NCBI GenBank assembly: GCA_022823945.1
Contig: JAJEBK010000014.1
Coordinates: 88,289 to 152,288 of the forward strand
Reading direction: 5' to 3'
From: Anaerolineae bacterium
Lineage (GTDB): Bacteria > Chloroflexota > Anaerolineae > Aggregatilineales > Phototrophicaceae
Length of the DNA: 64,000 bases
Each line of letters starts with the position of its first letter. The first letter of the stretch is position 1. Under the pieces are notes generated by a model. It made no database searches. It was not told the origin of the DNA and was given only the letters and a program-made list of their open reading frames with translations. The translations under genes were made by a program, and so were the position numbers. Positions 37,156-46,100 of this stretch are shown here, piece by piece.

Positions 37156-39084
37156 TTGGATATTGAATTCCTGGCGCTTTCTCTCGCCAGCTTCCTTTTT
37201 GTCGCGCTCGCCGCCATTCAGATTGGTCGCTTGGCTGCGCACTTCCAGCTGCCCCTGATTACCGGCTATTTGGTGGCGGGCATACTGGCCGGCCCGTTCA
37301 TCTTTTCCTTCATTCAGCAGGTGGATGTCGGGTCCCTGCGCTTCCTGGACGAAATGGCGCTGGCATTCATCGCTTTTGCCGCGGGCAGCGAGATGGCGCT
37401 GGACGAGCTGCGCGGGCGCTTCCGCAGCATCGGCTGGAATACGGTCATGCAGATCGGCGCGGTCTATCTCGTTTGCGGCGCGGTCATCTTGCTGCTTGGC
37501 GACCACATCCCCTTCATGCGCGACTTGTCGCCGGCCGGGCGCTTTGCCGCCGCCCTGCTGAGCGGGCCCATCCTGTCGGCGCGTTCGCCATCATCGGCCA
37601 TCGCCGTCATCAACGAAATGCGCGCGCGCGGACCCTTCACCAAAACCGTGCTCGGCGTGACGGTCGTCAAAGATGTGCTGATCGTCGTGCTCTTCGCGCT
37701 GAGCTCGTCAATCGCGGCGACCATGCTCACAGGCCGCACATTTGACGCCAGCTTCATCCTGCTGGTGTCCTTTGAAATTCTGGCGTCGATGGGCTTGGGC
37801 GTGTTGGTGGCGCAGGCCATGTCGCTGGTGTTGCGCAACCACTGGGAAGACCGACTGAAGATACCGCTCATTCTGCTCATCGGCTATCTGGTCTTCGCCC
37901 TGTCTGGCACAGTGCGGCATTGGAGCCACGCTAACTTGCCAGTCGAGCTGATCTTTGAGCCGCTGTTGATCTGCCTGGTGGCCAGTTTTTGGCTTACTAA
38001 TCGCTCGCCTTACGGGACGGAATTCCGGCATCTGCTGCATCAAGTGCGCATACCGATTTTCGTCGTCTTCTTCACGCTGGTTGGCGCATCGCTCGATATC
38101 GGCATTGTGCTGCTGCTGCTGCCCATCACGCTGGCCCTCTACATCACGCGCATCGTAGCGCTTTTCATCGGCGCCTATTTGGGTGGCACATTGGCGAAGG
38201 ACCCCGCCCGCTTCAAGCGCATCGCCTGGATGGGCTACATCACGCAGGCTGGCGTCGCCATTGGTTTGTCCAAAGAAGTCGCCATCGCCTTTCCCCAACT
38301 CGGCGCCGAGTTCACCACCCTGCTGGTCGGTGTGATCGTCGTCAGCGAGTTGACGGGTCCCATCTTCTTCAAATACGCCATTCGGCTGGTCGGAGAATCG
38401 CATCTGCCCAAAGACATCAAAGACGATGAAATCCTGGATGTGGTCATCGTGGGCATCGAGAATCAGTCGCGGCAACTGGCAGAGCGTTTGATCGAGCATG
38501 GCTGGCGCGTCAAACTGCTGGATATCGACCAGTCGCATGTCTCCAGCGTCGGCGACAATGGCAATCGCAGAGAGCAGTGGCTGCCACAGATCAGCGCGGA
38601 AAACTTGGCGCAGATTATCGAGCCCAAGACCGAAGTGGCTGTGGCGATGCTGCCCAATGACGAAGACAGCTTGAAATTGTGCCAGATCCTGTACGAAAAC
38701 TTCGGCATCACCCGCCAGATCGCGCGGCTGCATGCCTATACGCTGGTGGACGAATTCCGCGAGCTGGGCGTGCATGTGCTGCATCCCGCCTCTGCCATGG
38801 TGCATCTGCTGGATCACTTTGTGCGCGCGCCACAGCTGGCCAGCATGGTCTTTGAAGACGACCCCGAGCACGATGTCATCCAGGTGACCATCACCGACCC
38901 GAATGTGGATGGCTTGCACCTGCGCGAGTTGATCTTGCCCGACGATGTGCTGGTGATGGCAATCGGACGGCGTGGGCATTCGATCGTGCCGCATGGCTAT
39001 ACCAACCTGCACCTGGAAGACGAACTCACGCTGATTGGTCCCACCGACAGCCTGGAAGAAGTCGCCTTGAAACTAGGCTATTGA
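37156..39084 (+). CDS. CPA2 cation:proton antiporter with TrkA regulatory domains
   Basis: A 642-residue protein. Residues 1-400 form the Na/H-exchanger domain with about 12 helices (for example LPLITGYLVAGILAGPF, SARSPSSAIAVINEMRARGP with the family's crossover region, GYITQAGVAIGLSKEVA). A TrkA-N nucleotide-binding domain follows (about 430-545, DVVIVGIENQSRQLAERLIEHGW) and a TrkA-C ligand domain (about 555-642, DVIQVTITDPNVDGLHLRELIL). This is the Kef/YbaL layout of K+ or Na+ efflux in exchange for protons, gated by nucleotides. The start is TTG at 37156 with GAGG upstream. Tandem CTGTACAG boxes lie in the promoter. Confidence 0.92.
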   Translation: MDIEFLALSLASFLFVALAAIQIGRLAAHFQLPLITGYLVAGILAGPFIFSFIQQVDVGSLRFLDEMALAFIAFAAGSEMALDELRGRFRSIGWNTVMQIGAVYLVCGAVILLLGDHIPFMRDLSPAGRFAAALLSGPILSARSPSSAIAVINEMRARGPFTKTVLGVTVVKDVLIVVLFALSSSIAATMLTGRTFDASFILLVSFEILASMGLGVLVAQAMSLVLRNHWEDRLKIPLILLIGYLVFALSGTVRHWSHANLPVELIFEPLLICLVASFWLTNRSPYGTEFRHLLHQVRIPIFVVFFTLVGASLDIGIVLLLLPITLALYITRIVALFIGAYLGGTLAKDPARFKRIAWMGYITQAGVAIGLSKEVAIAFPQLGAEFTTLLVGVIVVSELTGPIFFKYAIRLVGESHLPKDIKDDEILDVVIVGIENQSRQLAERLIEHGWRVKLLDIDQSHVSSVGDNGNRREQWLPQISAENLAQIIEPKTEVAVAMLPNDEDSLKLCQILYENFGITRQIARLHAYTLVDEFRELGVHVLHPASAMVHLLDHFVRAPQLASMVFEDDPEHDVIQVTITDPNVDGLHLRELILPDDVLVMAIGRRGHSIVPHGYTNLHLEDELTLIGPTDSLEEVALKLGY

Positions 39085-39222
39085 TGCGCCGCTCGCGTTG
39101 CGCCAGGTAAGAATCGGCACAATTTCACCATCCAAAATAATGATCTGCCTGGAAGTTTCACAAGGGCTTGCTTGGATCTATTGGAACGATTGCACTTCGC
39201 CCAGATAGAAAGGACAGGCGCT

Positions 39223-40584
39223 ATGAAGCAACTGCCTATCGCGATTATCGGCGCAGGACCCATCGGTTTGGCGGCGGCGGCGCATCTGGTGGAACGCGGC
39301 GAAACGCCAGTCGTGCTGGAAGCTGGCGCGACAGTCGGCGCGACCGTGCTGCAATGGGGGCATGTGCGCATGTTTTCGCCTTGGGAATTCAATGTGGATG
39401 CCACCTGCCGACGCCTGCTGGAAGCTGAGGGCTGGCTGATGCCGCCTGTCGACGAGCTGCCCACCGGCGCGGAGCTGGTGACACGCTACTTGCAGCCGCT
39501 TGCCAACCTGCCTGCCATGCGCGAGGTCATTCGCACGGGCGCGCGCGTCACCGCTATCAGCCGCAAACAGCGCGACAAACTGAAAGATGCCGGGCGTTGG
39601 ACTGCGCCCTTCTTGCTGCGCTTGCAGATGGACGATGGGCGGGAAGAGCGACTGGAAGCTCGCGCGGTGATCGACGCCTCGGGCAGTTGGCAACAGCCGA
39701 ATCCGCTGGGCGCGGATGGCATCCCGGCGCTGGGCGAGGCGCAACTGAACGGCAGAATCGCCTATGGCATCCCAGATGTGCTGGGCGGCGCGCGCGAACA
39801 GTATGCGGGCAAACGGGTGGCTGTGGTGGGCAGCGGACATTCCGCCATCAACACCTTGCTCGACTTGCTGCGCCTGCGCGATGATTCGCCCGCTACAGAG
39901 GTCGTCTGGGCGCTGCGGGGCGACAACATGCAGAAATTGTACGGCGGCGGGACAGACGACCAGTTGCCGGCGCGCGGACAGTTGGGCATGCGCATCAAGG
40001 CAGCAGTCGAGGCGGGAGCTCTGGAGATCGCCGCGCCCTTCCCCATCACGCGGGTAGAAAAGGCGGGTGAACAGCTGCAACTTTTCAGCGGAGATGAGGG
40101 GCTGCGCATTGACGAAATTATCGTTTGCACAGGCGCGCGCCCCGATTTCAACATGTTGCGCGAGTTGCGGCTGGATATCGACCCGGCTGTGGAAAGCGCG
40201 CGGGCTCTTGCGCCCATGATCGACCCCAACCTGCACAGCTGTGGCAGTGTCCCCCCACACGGCGAAGCAGAATTGCGCCAGCCAGAGCGCGACTTTTACA
40301 TCATCGGCATGAAGAGCTATGGCCGCGCGCCAACCTTCTTGCTGGCGACCGGCTATGAACAGGCGCGGTCCATAACGGCGGCGCTGTGTGGCGATTGGGC
40401 TGCGGCGCGTGATGTGCAGTTGCACTTGCCAGAGACCGGCGTCTGCATCACCGACTACTCCGATGACGGTCTCTGCTGCGCACCCGTGGAAGCGACGGGA
40501 CCAAGCCTGCTTTCTATTGGCGAAATTCCCGTCCTCAACCAGTGGGCCGCCCAGCCAGCGGCGGATCGAGCGCCCTGCTGCTAA
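39223..40584 (+). CDS. FAD/NAD(P)-dependent oxidoreductase
   Basis: A 453-residue flavoprotein. The FAD dinucleotide motif IAIIGAGPIGLAAAAHLVER opens the protein, and a second Rossmann motif (RVAVVGSGHSAINTLLDL, about 205-222) binds NAD(P)H. The ATG-like TGARPDF segment and a late GMKSYGRAPTFLLATGYEQARS are typical of the thioredoxin-reductase/monooxygenase-like group. Two cysteine pairs occur near the end (DDGLCCAPV and the very last residues APCC), reminiscent of metal-handling reductases, but no redox CxxC of thioredoxin reductase is present. The start at 39223 follows GAAAGGACAG. The substrate is unknown. Confidence 0.85.
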   Translation: MKQLPIAIIGAGPIGLAAAAHLVERGETPVVLEAGATVGATVLQWGHVRMFSPWEFNVDATCRRLLEAEGWLMPPVDELPTGAELVTRYLQPLANLPAMREVIRTGARVTAISRKQRDKLKDAGRWTAPFLLRLQMDDGREERLEARAVIDASGSWQQPNPLGADGIPALGEAQLNGRIAYGIPDVLGGAREQYAGKRVAVVGSGHSAINTLLDLLRLRDDSPATEVVWALRGDNMQKLYGGGTDDQLPARGQLGMRIKAAVEAGALEIAAPFPITRVEKAGEQLQLFSGDEGLRIDEIIVCTGARPDFNMLRELRLDIDPAVESARALAPMIDPNLHSCGSVPPHGEAELRQPERDFYIIGMKSYGRAPTFLLATGYEQARSITAALCGDWAAARDVQLHLPETGVCITDYSDDGLCCAPVEATGPSLLSIGEIPVLNQWAAQPAADRAPCC

Positions 40585-40816
40585 GCGTCTGCGCCGCCAA
40601 AACCTGGCAAGCCAATTTGCAATTAGTTTTTTCTGCCGTTGACGCTGTGTTGGTGCCGGGTAATCGAACAATCGTTACTTCGCGCGGCTGCACTGTGCTT
40701 GCCTGACAGATTGCCGGCGCATGCCGGGCAATAATCTAAAGGTTAACATTTTCTTACGCTATCAAATCGTTAGTTGGTTATACTCCGCTGCTATTCAGGT
40801 GCAGAAAGGAGTATTC

Positions 40817-41494
40817 ATGTCAAGTTTGTTCCTTCGGGGGAGCGTTACAGAGGCTTTTCTTGACTGGGCGCTTCGCTGGTTGATTGTATTTATCGCTTTG
40901 ACGATTGGCGGCTCGCTGATTCAAGCCAATTTCTTGGAGCAGCCAGTAATCGTGAAGATTAAAGACCTCAGCCCGAATGGTCTCACGGTGGTCTGGAATG
41001 CCGATCCATCGGTTCAGCGCTATGAAGTCTTCGTCAAGGGTCGCGGCTGGGAGCCGGCTTCGCACCGAAACAGGCATCATGTAACTGGGCTGAAAGCCTG
41101 CAGCAAGAATAACATTCGCGTGCGCGCAGTCGACGCCCAAGGCAATGTCAGCATGGCTTCCAGGAAGAAAACAGTCTACACGCCTTCCGCCGTCCCCGCG
41201 CCAGGCAACCTTAGCGCCATGGAGCTGGGCGACACGGTTTACCTGGAATGGGACCCGGTGCCAGGGGCGGATGATTATCGCGTAACAACCGCTCGGAAGG
41301 ATCCAAACAGCAATTCTGGCTGGCAAGTCATCGACTATATCGACATGATTGGCCACTCCCCGCCCGGCGAGATACTGACCTGGCATGTCATGGAAGACTT
41401 GGACGGTGAATATCGCTTCACTGTCGAAAGCGTCGACTATAATTGTGATCGATACAATAAGTCGAAAATCAGAGCCACGCTCGGTTGGGATTAA
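40817..41494 (+). CDS. Membrane-anchored protein with two FN3-like domains
   Basis: A 225-residue protein. An N-terminal membrane helix (about 18-35, LRWLIVFIALTIGGSLI) is followed by two FN3-like beta domains: residues about 45-125 (IKDLSPNGLTVVWNADPSVQRYEVF) and 128-225 (LSAMELGDTVYLEWDPVPGADDYRV). Unlike the large FN3 proteins it has no cysteine or SH3b tail and its modules are far more diverged. AAAGGAG precedes the ATG at 40817. A TATACT box lies at 40779-40784 in an AT-rich stretch. Probably displayed outside the membrane; function unknown. Confidence 0.65.
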   Translation: MSSLFLRGSVTEAFLDWALRWLIVFIALTIGGSLIQANFLEQPVIVKIKDLSPNGLTVVWNADPSVQRYEVFVKGRGWEPASHRNRHHVTGLKACSKNNIRVRAVDAQGNVSMASRKKTVYTPSAVPAPGNLSAMELGDTVYLEWDPVPGADDYRVTTARKDPNSNSGWQVIDYIDMIGHSPPGEILTWHVMEDLDGEYRFTVESVDYNCDRYNKSKIRATLGWD

Positions 41495-41518
41495 GCGATT
41501 GGTCGGAAAGGGTTTATC

Positions 41519-42022
41519 ATGGCGCATCCCTTGGTGGAGCAACTGCGCTTTACCCGCCGCGAATTTGTGCGCTGCCTGGATGGACTGAGCCTGCAAGACG
41601 CCTATGTGCGGCATGGACAGATGAATTGCATCAGTTGGACGATCGGGCACCTGGCCGATCATGAAAATCGCATTTTCGTCTTTCTGGGTCAAGGCAAGGT
41701 GATTCAGCCGGAGCTGCGCAAGATCTGCAGCTTTGGCTGTCCGCCGTCGACGCCGAAACTGGACGATATGTGGGCGGCCTGGCGCGAGGTGACGGCGAAC
41801 GCGGATATCTGGCTGGATACGCTGACCACGGCGCAGCTGGCTGAACATTTTCGATGGAAGGGCAAAGCGCTGGAAGAATCGATCGGCACGATGCTGCAGC
41901 GCGTCATCTATCATTATTGGTATCATCTGGGCGAGGCGCATGCCATCAGGCAGATGCTGGAACAGCGCAATCTGCCGCAATTCGTCGGCGAAATGGACGA
42001 TGCGCCGTATCGCCCGCACTAG
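41519..42022 (+). CDS. DinB family metal-dependent hydrolase-like protein
   Basis: A 167-residue four-helix bundle protein. Likely metal histidines appear in TIGHLADHENRIFVF and in VIYHYWYHLGEAHAIRQML, the pattern of DinB/YfiT proteins; one early histidine follows in RHGQMNCISW. DinB proteins include thiol transferases and hydrolases using bacillithiol or mycothiol; the reaction here is unknown. GAAAGG lies before the ATG. It starts 24 bases after the FN3 membrane gene and ends 6 bases before the C26 gene, so all three may be one transcript. Confidence 0.82.
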   Translation: MAHPLVEQLRFTRREFVRCLDGLSLQDAYVRHGQMNCISWTIGHLADHENRIFVFLGQGKVIQPELRKICSFGCPPSTPKLDDMWAAWREVTANADIWLDTLTTAQLAEHFRWKGKALEESIGTMLQRVIYHYWYHLGEAHAIRQMLEQRNLPQFVGEMDDAPYRPH

Positions 42023-42028
42023 CCAGCC

Positions 42029-42745
42029 ATGACGCGCCGCCCACGCATCGGCATCACCACCAGCCTGACAAACGGACGGCAGAGCCTCGACACGCACTAC
42101 GCGCAGGCTGTCGAAGCGGTCGGCGGCATTCCCATCATCGTTCCTTTGCTGCAGTCCGTGGCGGCGGCGCAGTCTCTGGCGCAGCTGCTGGATGGGCTGG
42201 TTATCACCGGCGGTCCCGGCATCACACGCGGCTTGGTCGGCGAATTGCCAGACGATCTGCCAGCGGTTGATCCCTTGCGCGATGCCAGCGATGAACTGGC
42301 TTTGCGCGCCATGAGCGACAAGCCGGTTTTGGGCATCTGCTATGGCATGCAGTTTGTCAATGCTGTGGCTGGCGGCACAATTTTCGGCGATGCGCAGGCA
42401 CAGGCAGCCGCCATGGCACACTCGCCTGAGCGCGGCGCTGGCGAGCACAGCATCCAGATAGAAACAGACAGCCGTTTGCATGACCTGTTCGGCGCGCGGC
42501 AGATGACAACCAACAGCTATCACATCCAGGCGATTGCCTCGCCGGGCGCAGGATTGCGAGCTACGGCGCACGCAGAAGATGGCGTCATCGAAGCGCTGGA
42601 GTCGGCTGATGGGCGGGTGGTGGGCGTGCAGTTTCACCCCGAGCGCATGGGCGCGCCTGGCTTGCCGCTATTTGCCGATCTGTTGCGGCGCGCTGAAAAA
42701 CCCCCTCGGTCCCCCCGACAGGTCAGGGGAAAGCACATACCTTGA
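42029..42745 (+). CDS. Peptidase C26 / class I amidotransferase-like hydrolase, second copy
   Basis: A 238-residue hydrolase of the same group as the protein at 22165. The nucleophile cysteine is in VLGICYGMQFVNAVAGG and the His-Glu pair in VGVQFHPERMG; LVITGGPGITRGL corresponds to the GGxDxxP region but lacks the Asp of the PuuD type, so the substrate may differ. The last 20 residues (EKPPRSPRQVRGKHIP) are encoded by a GC-rich repeat that has run into the gene, which suggests the original stop was lost or moved by repeat insertion. It follows the DinB gene by 6 bases. Confidence 0.84.
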   Translation: MTRRPRIGITTSLTNGRQSLDTHYAQAVEAVGGIPIIVPLLQSVAAAQSLAQLLDGLVITGGPGITRGLVGELPDDLPAVDPLRDASDELALRAMSDKPVLGICYGMQFVNAVAGGTIFGDAQAQAAAMAHSPERGAGEHSIQIETDSRLHDLFGARQMTTNSYHIQAIASPGAGLRATAHAEDGVIEALESADGRVVGVQFHPERMGAPGLPLFADLLRRAEKPPRSPRQVRGKHIP

Positions 42746-42836
42746 CTCCCCTCCCTGACTCGTCGGGGAGGGGCTGGGGGAGGGGTTTGCTACCCTCTCC
42801 GTCCTGATGGGGAGGGGCTGGGGGAGGGGTCTTGCG
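42697..42836. repeat. Multiple GC-rich palindromes (family B) overlapping a gene end
   Basis: Units such as CCCCTCCCTGACTCGTCGGG (about 42752) and CTCTCCGTCCTGATGGGGAG (about 42794), with GGGGCTGGGGGAGGGGT repeated twice. It is in the opposite arrangement to the cluster at 22909 and reaches into the last codons of the C26 gene. Confidence 0.65.
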
Positions 42837-42841
42837 CCGCG

Positions 42842-43861
42842 CTATAGCCAGCCGATGAGCCGTGTCAGCCAGTTGCGCCGGATGTACCCATTCTGGGCGT
42901 ACCATCGATAGGTCTCGCGCAGGCTGGTTTCGATATTGATCTGCGGGGCGCACAATTCGCGTTCAGCCTTTCCGCCATCGAAGTAAACATGCGTGCCGCC
43001 CAGACGCACTTGGTCCGCATCCATGGGCGTGCTGATGCCAAAGTGGCGCATTGCCTCGATGAAGCGCGCAGTCGGCTCCAGCAGCCAATCGGGCATGTCC
43101 AGCAGCGGTGGGCGCACCTCGCAAGCGCGAGCGATCAGTCGAAAGAAGTCGCTATAGGTCAGGTTGGCGGCATTCAGGATATACCGTTCGCCCGGAGCGC
43201 CTTTTTCGACAGCTGCCACATGGGCGCACGCTACATCGCGGACATCAATGACCGCCACGCCGCCACTGCTGCCGGGCACGAGCCACTGCCAGCGCGCCGT
43301 TTCAATCACGAAGCTGCCGCTGATGGTGTTGAGATCGCCGGGACCGATGATGACAGTCGGGTTCAAAGTAACCACATTCAAGCCGTCGGCTACAAATTCG
43401 GCAACGACGGCCTCAGCTTGGCGCTTGGTGTAGGCGTAATAGAATTGCTGTGGGCGCAGGTTGAAAGGGGAGGCTTCATCGGCAAGTTCCAGTCCCGGGC
43501 GGATGCCAAGTGTCGAGGCGCTGCTGGTAAAAACGATGCGTGAAACGCCGGCTTTTTGCGCGGCTGCCAGCACATTGCGCGTGCCATCCACATTGATGCG
43601 CCACAAAGCTTCACGATCGGAATCTTTCCAGTAATCCGCTTTTGCCGCGACATGGAAGACGACATCACAGCCGGCGCAGGCAGCTTCCAATAGAGCGGCA
43701 TCGTCCAGGTCGCCCTGCACTGCCTCGAACCGCAGGTCGTCGATGAGCCGCAGCCTGGACGGCGAACGATAGAGCGCGCGCGCAGCATGCGATGCCGCCA
43801 GCCATTGCCGCAGCACATGCGATCCCAAAAAGCCGGTCGCGCCAGTGATGAACGCTAGCAA
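42842..43861 (-). CDS. NAD-dependent epimerase/dehydratase (extended SDR)
   Basis: A 339-residue extended short-chain dehydrogenase. MLAFITGATGFLGSHVLRQWL holds the TGxxGxxG nucleotide loop, and YYAYTKRQAEAVV the Tyr-x-x-x-Lys active site (about residue 145), with the catalytic Ser in FTSSASTLG. The sequence is nearest to the dihydroflavonol-4-reductase / hopanoid-associated sugar epimerase type (early VFHVAAKADYWKDSDREA); the substrate is unknown. It lies 10 bases after the LuxR regulator gene, in the same direction, and is likely co-expressed with it. Confidence 0.9.
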   Translation of the reverse strand: MLAFITGATGFLGSHVLRQWLAASHAARALYRSPSRLRLIDDLRFEAVQGDLDDAALLEAACAGCDVVFHVAAKADYWKDSDREALWRINVDGTRNVLAAAQKAGVSRIVFTSSASTLGIRPGLELADEASPFNLRPQQFYYAYTKRQAEAVVAEFVADGLNVVTLNPTVIIGPGDLNTISGSFVIETARWQWLVPGSSGGVAVIDVRDVACAHVAAVEKGAPGERYILNAANLTYSDFFRLIARACEVRPPLLDMPDWLLEPTARFIEAMRHFGISTPMDADQVRLGGTHVYFDGGKAERELCAPQINIETSLRETYRWYAQNGYIRRNWLTRLIGWL

Positions 43862-43871
43862 ATCCGCCTCC

Positions 43872-44516
43872 CTAAAGCGCGATCAAACCGCGTTGCGTTG
43901 CGCGCACCACCGCTTCGGTGCGGCTCTGCGCATCCAGCTTGCTCATGATCGCGTTGACATGATATTTGACTGTATGCGGCGTGATGCCCAGCTGCTGGGC
44001 GATGGCGCGGTTGGTCAAGCCGGCCGCCAGCAAGCTCAGCACTTCTCTTTCGCGCGCCGTCAAGGGATTGGGCGCATCGCCAGGCGCGCTCGGCACAGTG
44101 GCAGCCAGCAGACGGGCAAAGTCCGGCGCCAGCGTGAGCAAACCAGCCAGCAGCGCATCGACCGCGGAAATGATGCTGTCGACATCGCTGGTTCGCGGCA
44201 GCAAGGCAAAACAGGGAAATTGTCGGGCAGCCAAGAGCGCCGCCGCCAGCGCCTCGTCATCATCGCGCGCCAGCAGCAGCAGTGGCAGGTCACCATCGAT
44301 TTCGTGCAGCCGCGGGATCGTTCCCTGCGCAGACCAGCCCAGATCGACCACCAATATATCGGGGGATAGACGTTCGAGAGCATCTGCCAGCTGCTCGCAA
44401 GAGACGCGCGCCAGGACATGACAGCCGCCTTCTGTCAGCAGCGCCGCCAATCCCGCCCGCGCCAGCAAATCGTCGGCAGCGACCAGCAAATGTGGGTCCA
44501 GCGAATCGTGTTGCAT
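43872..44516 (-). CDS. LuxR-family response regulator
   Basis: A 214-residue two-domain regulator. The receiver-like N-terminus has the phosphoacceptor Asp in PDILVVDLGWSAQG (about residue 51) and a degenerate KPT region (CFALLPRTSDVDSI), lacking the usual lysine, so phosphorylation may be atypical. The C-terminal HTH_LuxR domain is LTAREREVLSLLAAGLTNRA ... GITPHTVKYHVNAIMSKLDA. I use the ATG at 44516; TGT-TACCCT ends 7 bases before it, again the leaderless arrangement. It is divergent from the cyclopropane synthase gene and upstream of the epimerase. No sensor kinase is adjacent. Confidence 0.87.
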   Translation of the reverse strand: MQHDSLDPHLLVAADDLLARAGLAALLTEGGCHVLARVSCEQLADALERLSPDILVVDLGWSAQGTIPRLHEIDGDLPLLLLARDDDEALAAALLAARQFPCFALLPRTSDVDSIISAVDALLAGLLTLAPDFARLLAATVPSAPGDAPNPLTAREREVLSLLAAGLTNRAIAQQLGITPHTVKYHVNAIMSKLDAQSRTEAVVRATQRGLIAL

Positions 44517-44578
44517 GATCAATAGGGTAACAGAGCGCCGCGCAGCCCGATACGCCTTTCGCACCCAGCGCGCCAATT

Positions 44579-44587
44579 TGTTACAAT
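44579..44587 (+). promoter_or_regulatory. Extended -10 promoter of the cyclopropane synthase gene
   Basis: TGT-TACAAT with the hexamer at 44582-44587, about 62 bases before the ATG at 44650. A -35 is not obvious. It sits in the divergent region with the LuxR regulator gene. Confidence 0.4.
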
Positions 44588-44649
44588 GCCGAGTCGCCAA
44601 TAGATATTGATGCGTGGACCAGGAGGCGCCGCGTACAAGGAGGGCTGCG

Positions 44650-45957
44650 ATGGAACAGGCAACGACAAGAACCCGCGATAGCCATGTGATGAACACGTTG
44701 GATTTGCTCAGCGCGGTATTCGCCGATTATCCGGGAAAAGATTTCGCTATCCGCCTGTGGGATGGAACACTTTGGGAACCGAGTGGCACGACCATTCACC
44801 GCTTCACCATCGCGCTCAACGGTCCTTCGGCATTGCGGCGCATGTTCTTCCCGCCCACCGAACGCAAACTGGGCGAAGCCTATATGTTCGGAGACTTTGA
44901 GATCGAGGGCGAGCTCTATGCGGCTATCGACCTAGCGCGCTATCTGTGGGAGGGTTGGAGCCTGCGTGATACCTTGCGATTCGCGCCCAAGCTGCTGCGA
45001 CTGCCCTCGCGCGATCCTGTCAGCAACGACCAGATCGCCCGGTTGGCTGGCAGTCGGCACTCGGTAGACCGCGATAAAGCCGCCATTCAATATCACTACG
45101 ATGTATCCAACGAGTTTTATCAAATGTGGCTGGACGAGAAGATGGTCTATTCATGCGCCTACTTCAAGGACCCCGCTGAAGGCATCGACGCCGCGCAGAG
45201 CCGCAAGCTGGATTACATCTGCCGCAAGTTACGCCTGAAACCGGGCGAGCGTCTGCTGGATATCGGCTGTGGCTGGGGCGCGCTGATCATGCACGCGGCG
45301 CAGCATTATGGCGTAGACGCGCTGGGCATCACCCTCAGCGAAAAACAACTGGCGCTGGCCAACGAGCGCATCGAGGCGGCGGGGCTGGCCGGGCAATGCC
45401 GTATCGAACTGCTGGACTATCGCAATGTCGATGAGAGCCGACCTTTCGACAAGATCGTCAGCATCGGCATGGTCGAGCATGTCGGGCGCGAGAATCTGCC
45501 CGTCTACTTCGAGAAAGCCTTTCGCTGTTTGAAGCCGGGCGGCGTCTTTTTGAACCACGGCATCACACTCTTTCAAGCGCCCAAGGTGCCGCAGTATCAA
45601 GCCAAAGACTCCTTCGTGCAGCAATACATCTTCCCCGATGGCGACAGCCAGCATATCGCCTATGTGCTGGATGTGGCGGCGCAAGCGGGCTTCGAGGTGC
45701 GCGATGTCGAAAGCCTGCGCGAACATTATGCGCTGACATTGAAAAACTGGCTGGCGCGCTTCGAGGCGCATGCCAACGCGATCCGCGACATGCTGGGCGA
45801 TATCGGCTATCGGCGCTGGCGCATCTATCTGGCTGGCGCTCGCTGGGTCTTTGAGTCGGGCTACAACTCCATCCACCAGGCGCTGCTATACAAGTCGGTG
45901 GCTGGCAAAGGCGCAAGCGCGCACCTGCCGCTCAATCGCGATGACTGGTATGTCTGA
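44650..45957 (+). CDS. cfa: Cyclopropane-fatty-acyl-phospholipid synthase
   Basis: A 435-residue SAM-dependent enzyme that adds a methylene bridge across lipid double bonds at the membrane. The N-terminal lipid-binding region (about 1-140) precedes the methyltransferase domain: AIQYHYDVSNEFYQMWLDE, motif I LLDIGCGWGALIMHAAQHYG (about 212-231), and the family's VSIGMVEHVGRENLPVYF and YIFPDG segments are all present. AAGGAGGG lies just before the ATG at 44650. It is a single gene and modifies membrane fluidity or acid resistance in known relatives. Confidence 0.94.
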   Translation: MEQATTRTRDSHVMNTLDLLSAVFADYPGKDFAIRLWDGTLWEPSGTTIHRFTIALNGPSALRRMFFPPTERKLGEAYMFGDFEIEGELYAAIDLARYLWEGWSLRDTLRFAPKLLRLPSRDPVSNDQIARLAGSRHSVDRDKAAIQYHYDVSNEFYQMWLDEKMVYSCAYFKDPAEGIDAAQSRKLDYICRKLRLKPGERLLDIGCGWGALIMHAAQHYGVDALGITLSEKQLALANERIEAAGLAGQCRIELLDYRNVDESRPFDKIVSIGMVEHVGRENLPVYFEKAFRCLKPGGVFLNHGITLFQAPKVPQYQAKDSFVQQYIFPDGDSQHIAYVLDVAAQAGFEVRDVESLREHYALTLKNWLARFEAHANAIRDMLGDIGYRRWRIYLAGARWVFESGYNSIHQALLYKSVAGKGASAHLPLNRDDWYV

Positions 45958-45982
45958 GCGAAACCAGGACTGTACAGCACCA

Positions 45983-46035
45983 AAAAACGAACCACCGAGT
46001 ACACCGAGTTGAAAGAGTACACCGAGAGTAGAATC
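45983..46035. repeat. ACCACCGAG-type intergenic repeat, third copy
   Basis: ACCACCGAGTACACCGAGTT followed by GAAAGAGTACACCGAGAG, then the short TCTCTGTGTCCTCTGTGTCA repeat. Matches the inverted pair at 4612-4800. Located between convergent genes. Confidence 0.6.
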
Positions 46036-46100
46036 CTTTAGACTTTGTGTCTATCGGGATTATCTCTGTGTCCTCTGTGTCAATTGTCTAAAAGCCGCCA

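Noticed and set aside
39178..40671. Minus-strand 497-codon frame opposite the FAD oxidoreductase
   Set aside because: Shadow frame; the plus-strand protein has clear dinucleotide motifs.
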